A stretch of DNA of 54,070 nucleotides, from contig CALGJQ010000034.1 of the NCBI GenBank assembly GCA_937928545.1, positions 1 to 54,070 on the forward strand, read 5' to 3'. The translations under genes were made by a program, and so were the position numbers. Numbering within the stretch: the first letter of the stretch is position 1; each line of letters starts with the position of its first letter. Shown piece by piece: positions 52,176 through 54,070 of this stretch. The notes beneath the pieces are model-generated. The model saw only the letters and a list, made by a program, of their open reading frames with translations. It ran no database searches and had not been told where the DNA came from. Source of the stretch: an uncultured Verrucomicrobiales bacterium (lineage in GTDB: Bacteria; Verrucomicrobiota; Verrucomicrobiia; Verrucomicrobiales; Akkermansiaceae).

Positions 52176-52795
52176 TTAGCTTCTTTCTTGCGCTCTTCCT
52201 CAAAGGGGTTGTCTTTGAGCGGATTGGTCACCGAGTTTCCGTCGAAATTTTTATCCTCTCCATAGAGATCCAAAGTTTTGCGGGTTTTGCCAAAAACTTC
52301 TTTAGCGGTTTTACCGGGGTGGGGGACGAGAGCGATGGACTTGCTTTGATTTCCGTCGGCATCATAGAAGTAATAGACGCGGCGCACTGGCATCTCGACT
52401 CGGTTTCCTTCTTTGTCACGAACGCTAGCGGGGTAGTAATTTTTCACGCGAGCATCAAAGGTGTCCTCTGCGATAAGCTGAGCGGTCTCGGGGTCGTAAC
52501 CATATTTCACTCGGAAGAGTAAGGTTCCTTGTCCGTCGTAGATTTTTCCTGCGGAGAGGAAGCCTTTGTCATTCCGGAAATATTTGGCGACCATTTTGAT
52601 CCGCTTGTTGGGATCTTTGGTCGTCTTCACTAGGCGGCGATCATCTTTAGAGCGTTCGAAGATTACCGAGGACCCGTCTTGGTCATTTCGTTTGATCCGA
52701 ACATGGGGACCTTTGGCTTCCCAGAGATCTTCGTCAGCGAAAACCGTTCCGATGATTAGGAGCGGGACGATGAGGATGCGAGTGAGTTTTTTCAT
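52172..52795 (-). CDS. exported protein of unknown function
   Basis: A 207-residue protein (ATG 52795) with a signal peptide (MKKLTRILIVPLLIIGTVFA then DEDL). The mature domain is beta-rich and basic (GPHVRIKRNDQDGSSVIFER, RIKMVAKYFRNDKGFLSAGK, LLFRVKYGYDPETAQLIAED, VRRVYYFYDADGNQSK), with repeated Tyr/Asp turns as in short YD-like or MORN-like segments, and an acidic-basic tail. No family is recognised. It starts the unit that continues with the coiled-coil protein and acyP. It is divergent from folP with 27 bases between starts. Confidence 0.78.
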   Translation of the reverse strand: MKKLTRILIVPLLIIGTVFADEDLWEAKGPHVRIKRNDQDGSSVIFERSKDDRRLVKTTKDPNKRIKMVAKYFRNDKGFLSAGKIYDGQGTLLFRVKYGYDPETAQLIAEDTFDARVKNYYPASVRDKEGNRVEMPVRRVYYFYDADGNQSKSIALVPHPGKTAKEVFGKTRKTLDLYGEDKNFDGNSVTNPLKDNPFEEERKKEAK

Positions 52796-52822
52796 TGAGA
52801 TGGAGTTGGTGTGGGCGAGAGT

Positions 52823-53704
52823 ATGGTCAATCCTATGAGTGAAGGCAATACTGGAAGAGATCCTGATGAGGGTAGTTCAAGATGGTGTGCCGGATCGTTT
52901 CAGTGGGAGCTTGATGAGAGGGCGGTCGTCATGGCGATCCTGAATGTGACGCCAGATTCCTTTTCGGACGGTGGACGTCATTTTGAGCTAGCCGATACTC
53001 TTGCGGCTGCTCGGGTCTTTGTTGAAGAGGGAGCGGAAATTCTCGATATTGGAGGTGAATCGACTCGACCGGGGGCGGAGATCGTTCCGATCGAAGAAGA
53101 ATTAGGGCGGGTCATTCCTGTGATTGAGGAATTGGCCAAGCGGGAGAAGGTCGCTCTTTCGATTGATACTTGTAAGCCGGAGGTGGCCAAAGCGGCTCTT
53201 CAAGCTGGAGCGCATATCGTTAATGACATTAGCGGATTTCGAGATCCCGCGATGATCGAGACTTGCGCGGCTTCGGATTGCGGAGTTGTGGTGATGCACA
53301 TGCAAGGAACTCCGCAAACGATGCAGCAAGCGCCAAGCTATCATCACGTGATTGATGAGGTGCGCGAGTTCTTCGAAGAGCGCTTTGAAACCCTCACCGC
53401 TGCTGGGATCGATGCTTCCCGCATCGCATTTGATCCTGGAATTGGTTTCGGGAAGAATTTGGATCACAATCTAGCGCTCCTTAACGGGGTGGGGGACTAT
53501 CAAGTGCATCGACGCCCTATTCTCATGGGTTTGTCCCGTAAGTCCTTCATTGGGGCTCTTCTCGGTGAGTCTGATTTTGATCGTAGAGAGGTGCCAACTC
53601 AGGCCCTGACCGCTCTTACTCGGATGAAAGGAGCGATGATTCATCGGGTTCATGCGGTTCGCCAGAATGTCCAGTGTCTTCGTATGGTTGAAGCAACCCT
53701 CTAA
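52823..53704 (+). CDS. folP: dihydropteroate synthase
   Basis: About 293 residues from ATG 52823 (ATG 52835 is an alternative; the frame opens at GTG 52811). It joins para-aminobenzoate to the pterin in folate synthesis. Signature motifs are intact: ILNVTPDSFSDGG, EILDIGGESTRPGA, IVNDISGF, FDPGIGFGKN and LMGLSRKSFIG, and a late MIHRVHAV where most members have RVHDV. TIM-barrel length is normal. It lies at the right end with no partner gene in view. Confidence 0.95.
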   Translation: MVNPMSEGNTGRDPDEGSSRWCAGSFQWELDERAVVMAILNVTPDSFSDGGRHFELADTLAAARVFVEEGAEILDIGGESTRPGAEIVPIEEELGRVIPVIEELAKREKVALSIDTCKPEVAKAALQAGAHIVNDISGFRDPAMIETCAASDCGVVVMHMQGTPQTMQQAPSYHHVIDEVREFFEERFETLTAAGIDASRIAFDPGIGFGKNLDHNLALLNGVGDYQVHRRPILMGLSRKSFIGALLGESDFDRREVPTQALTALTRMKGAMIHRVHAVRQNVQCLRMVEATL

Positions 53705-54070
53705 ATTTCGATGGTACGAAGTTCATCGTACTAAGGGCATTTGCTTCAGAATTTGATCCGTGAACGAGGTCGGATTTGTTGGGGTTAGACTTTTTTGAGT
53801 GGTTGAGAGCGCTTTATGAGAGAGCTGGAACCCCTTTGAAATCAGCAATTAGGAGTAATTCCAAAAAAATTCCCACAGAAAACATTGACGTGAGGTGTGA
53901 AATCATTAGGGTTGCCCCAGCAGGAGCTGCCTTCTGCTACCGAGAAAACTCGAAAGGCTCGCTTGAATGAATCTTCATCAGCGGGCCTAATCAGTCTTCC
54001 GGTCTAATGTTCTTTGAAAATATGGGTTCCACAGATCCTTCCACTTTGTTTTGCCACTTTGGTTAATCGA
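53705..54070. other. right-edge region with no gene seen
   Basis: These 366 bases after folP hold no convincing coding frame; a 64-codon frame at 53776 begins at TTG and lacks any recognisable content. A perfect hairpin GTACGA/TCGTAC with a six-base loop lies at 53714-53731, ten bases past the folP stop; it lacks a T-run, so its terminator role is uncertain. A gene may begin beyond the window. Confidence 0.5.

Noticed and set aside
53776..53970. 64-codon frame near the right edge
   Set aside because: TTG start, no ribosome site, no recognisable content.

Overview
The window looks like a chromosomal segment of a Verrucomicrobiota bacterium, probably in or near Verrucomicrobiales. The clues are an ECF sigma factor of the Rhodopirellula/Verrucomicrobium type paired with a FecR-like protein, three genes of the DUF1080 (LamG-like hydrolase) family, a short PEP-CTERM protein with a typical verrucomicrobial tail, large secreted beta-helix proteins, and leaders that mostly lack a Shine-Dalgarno site. 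This assignment rests on family content only. There is no rRNA, tRNA, CRISPR array or recognisable transposase.

Layout. 1-2649 (minus): a tightly coupled unit of sigma factor, FecR/discoidin membrane protein and a sugar-sensor-like regulator that runs off the left edge. 2736-14048: a small Cys-rich ORF, a SanA-like membrane protein and a giant 3442-codon TPR protein. 14051-17568: a tandem DUF1080 protein, a PQQ-type beta-propeller protein and an unknown membrane-anchored protein. 17628-19114: an ATPase-nuclease gene bracketed by nested palindromes and direct repeats. 19152-26903: cyclophilin, polyprenyl diphosphate synthase, another DUF1080 protein, a large exported protein of unknown function, a membrane-anchored VWA protein coupled to a HAD phosphatase, a likely lipoprotein and a small outer-membrane barrel. 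27119-28701: the PEP-CTERM protein and about 930 bases of structured non-coding DNA. 28702-34389 (minus): a five-gene operon built around an ABCG-like half transporter and membrane proteins of unknown function.

The most unusual region is 35237-46920. Two CSLREA/beta-helix giants face away from each other across an L,D-transpeptidase lipoprotein. The plus-strand giant (LamG, two beta-helices, Ig/MBG, SdrD-like B domains) is followed closely by two exported Hcp-family proteins. One is a single Hcp domain with a signal peptide. The other is a 978-residue fusion of Hcp, Ca-binding linker, SdrD-like B domain, L-type lectin, receptor-L-like repeats and a conserved C-terminal module. No other type VI secretion gene is present, so these look like Sec-exported, extracellular or envelope uses of the Hcp ring fold.

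The right end (46924-53704) is mostly ordinary: ispD-yqeY, a DUF3592 protein, a TlpA-like protein with a SHD1-like tail, an exported zincin, acylphosphatase with two uncharacterised partners, and folP. Four large secreted proteins (918, 1450, 978 and 413 aa) end in the same kind of module (a [ST]-[ST]-D-x-x-x-W motif, then F/Y-[YF]-R near the terminus), which may be a shared surface-anchoring or folding domain.
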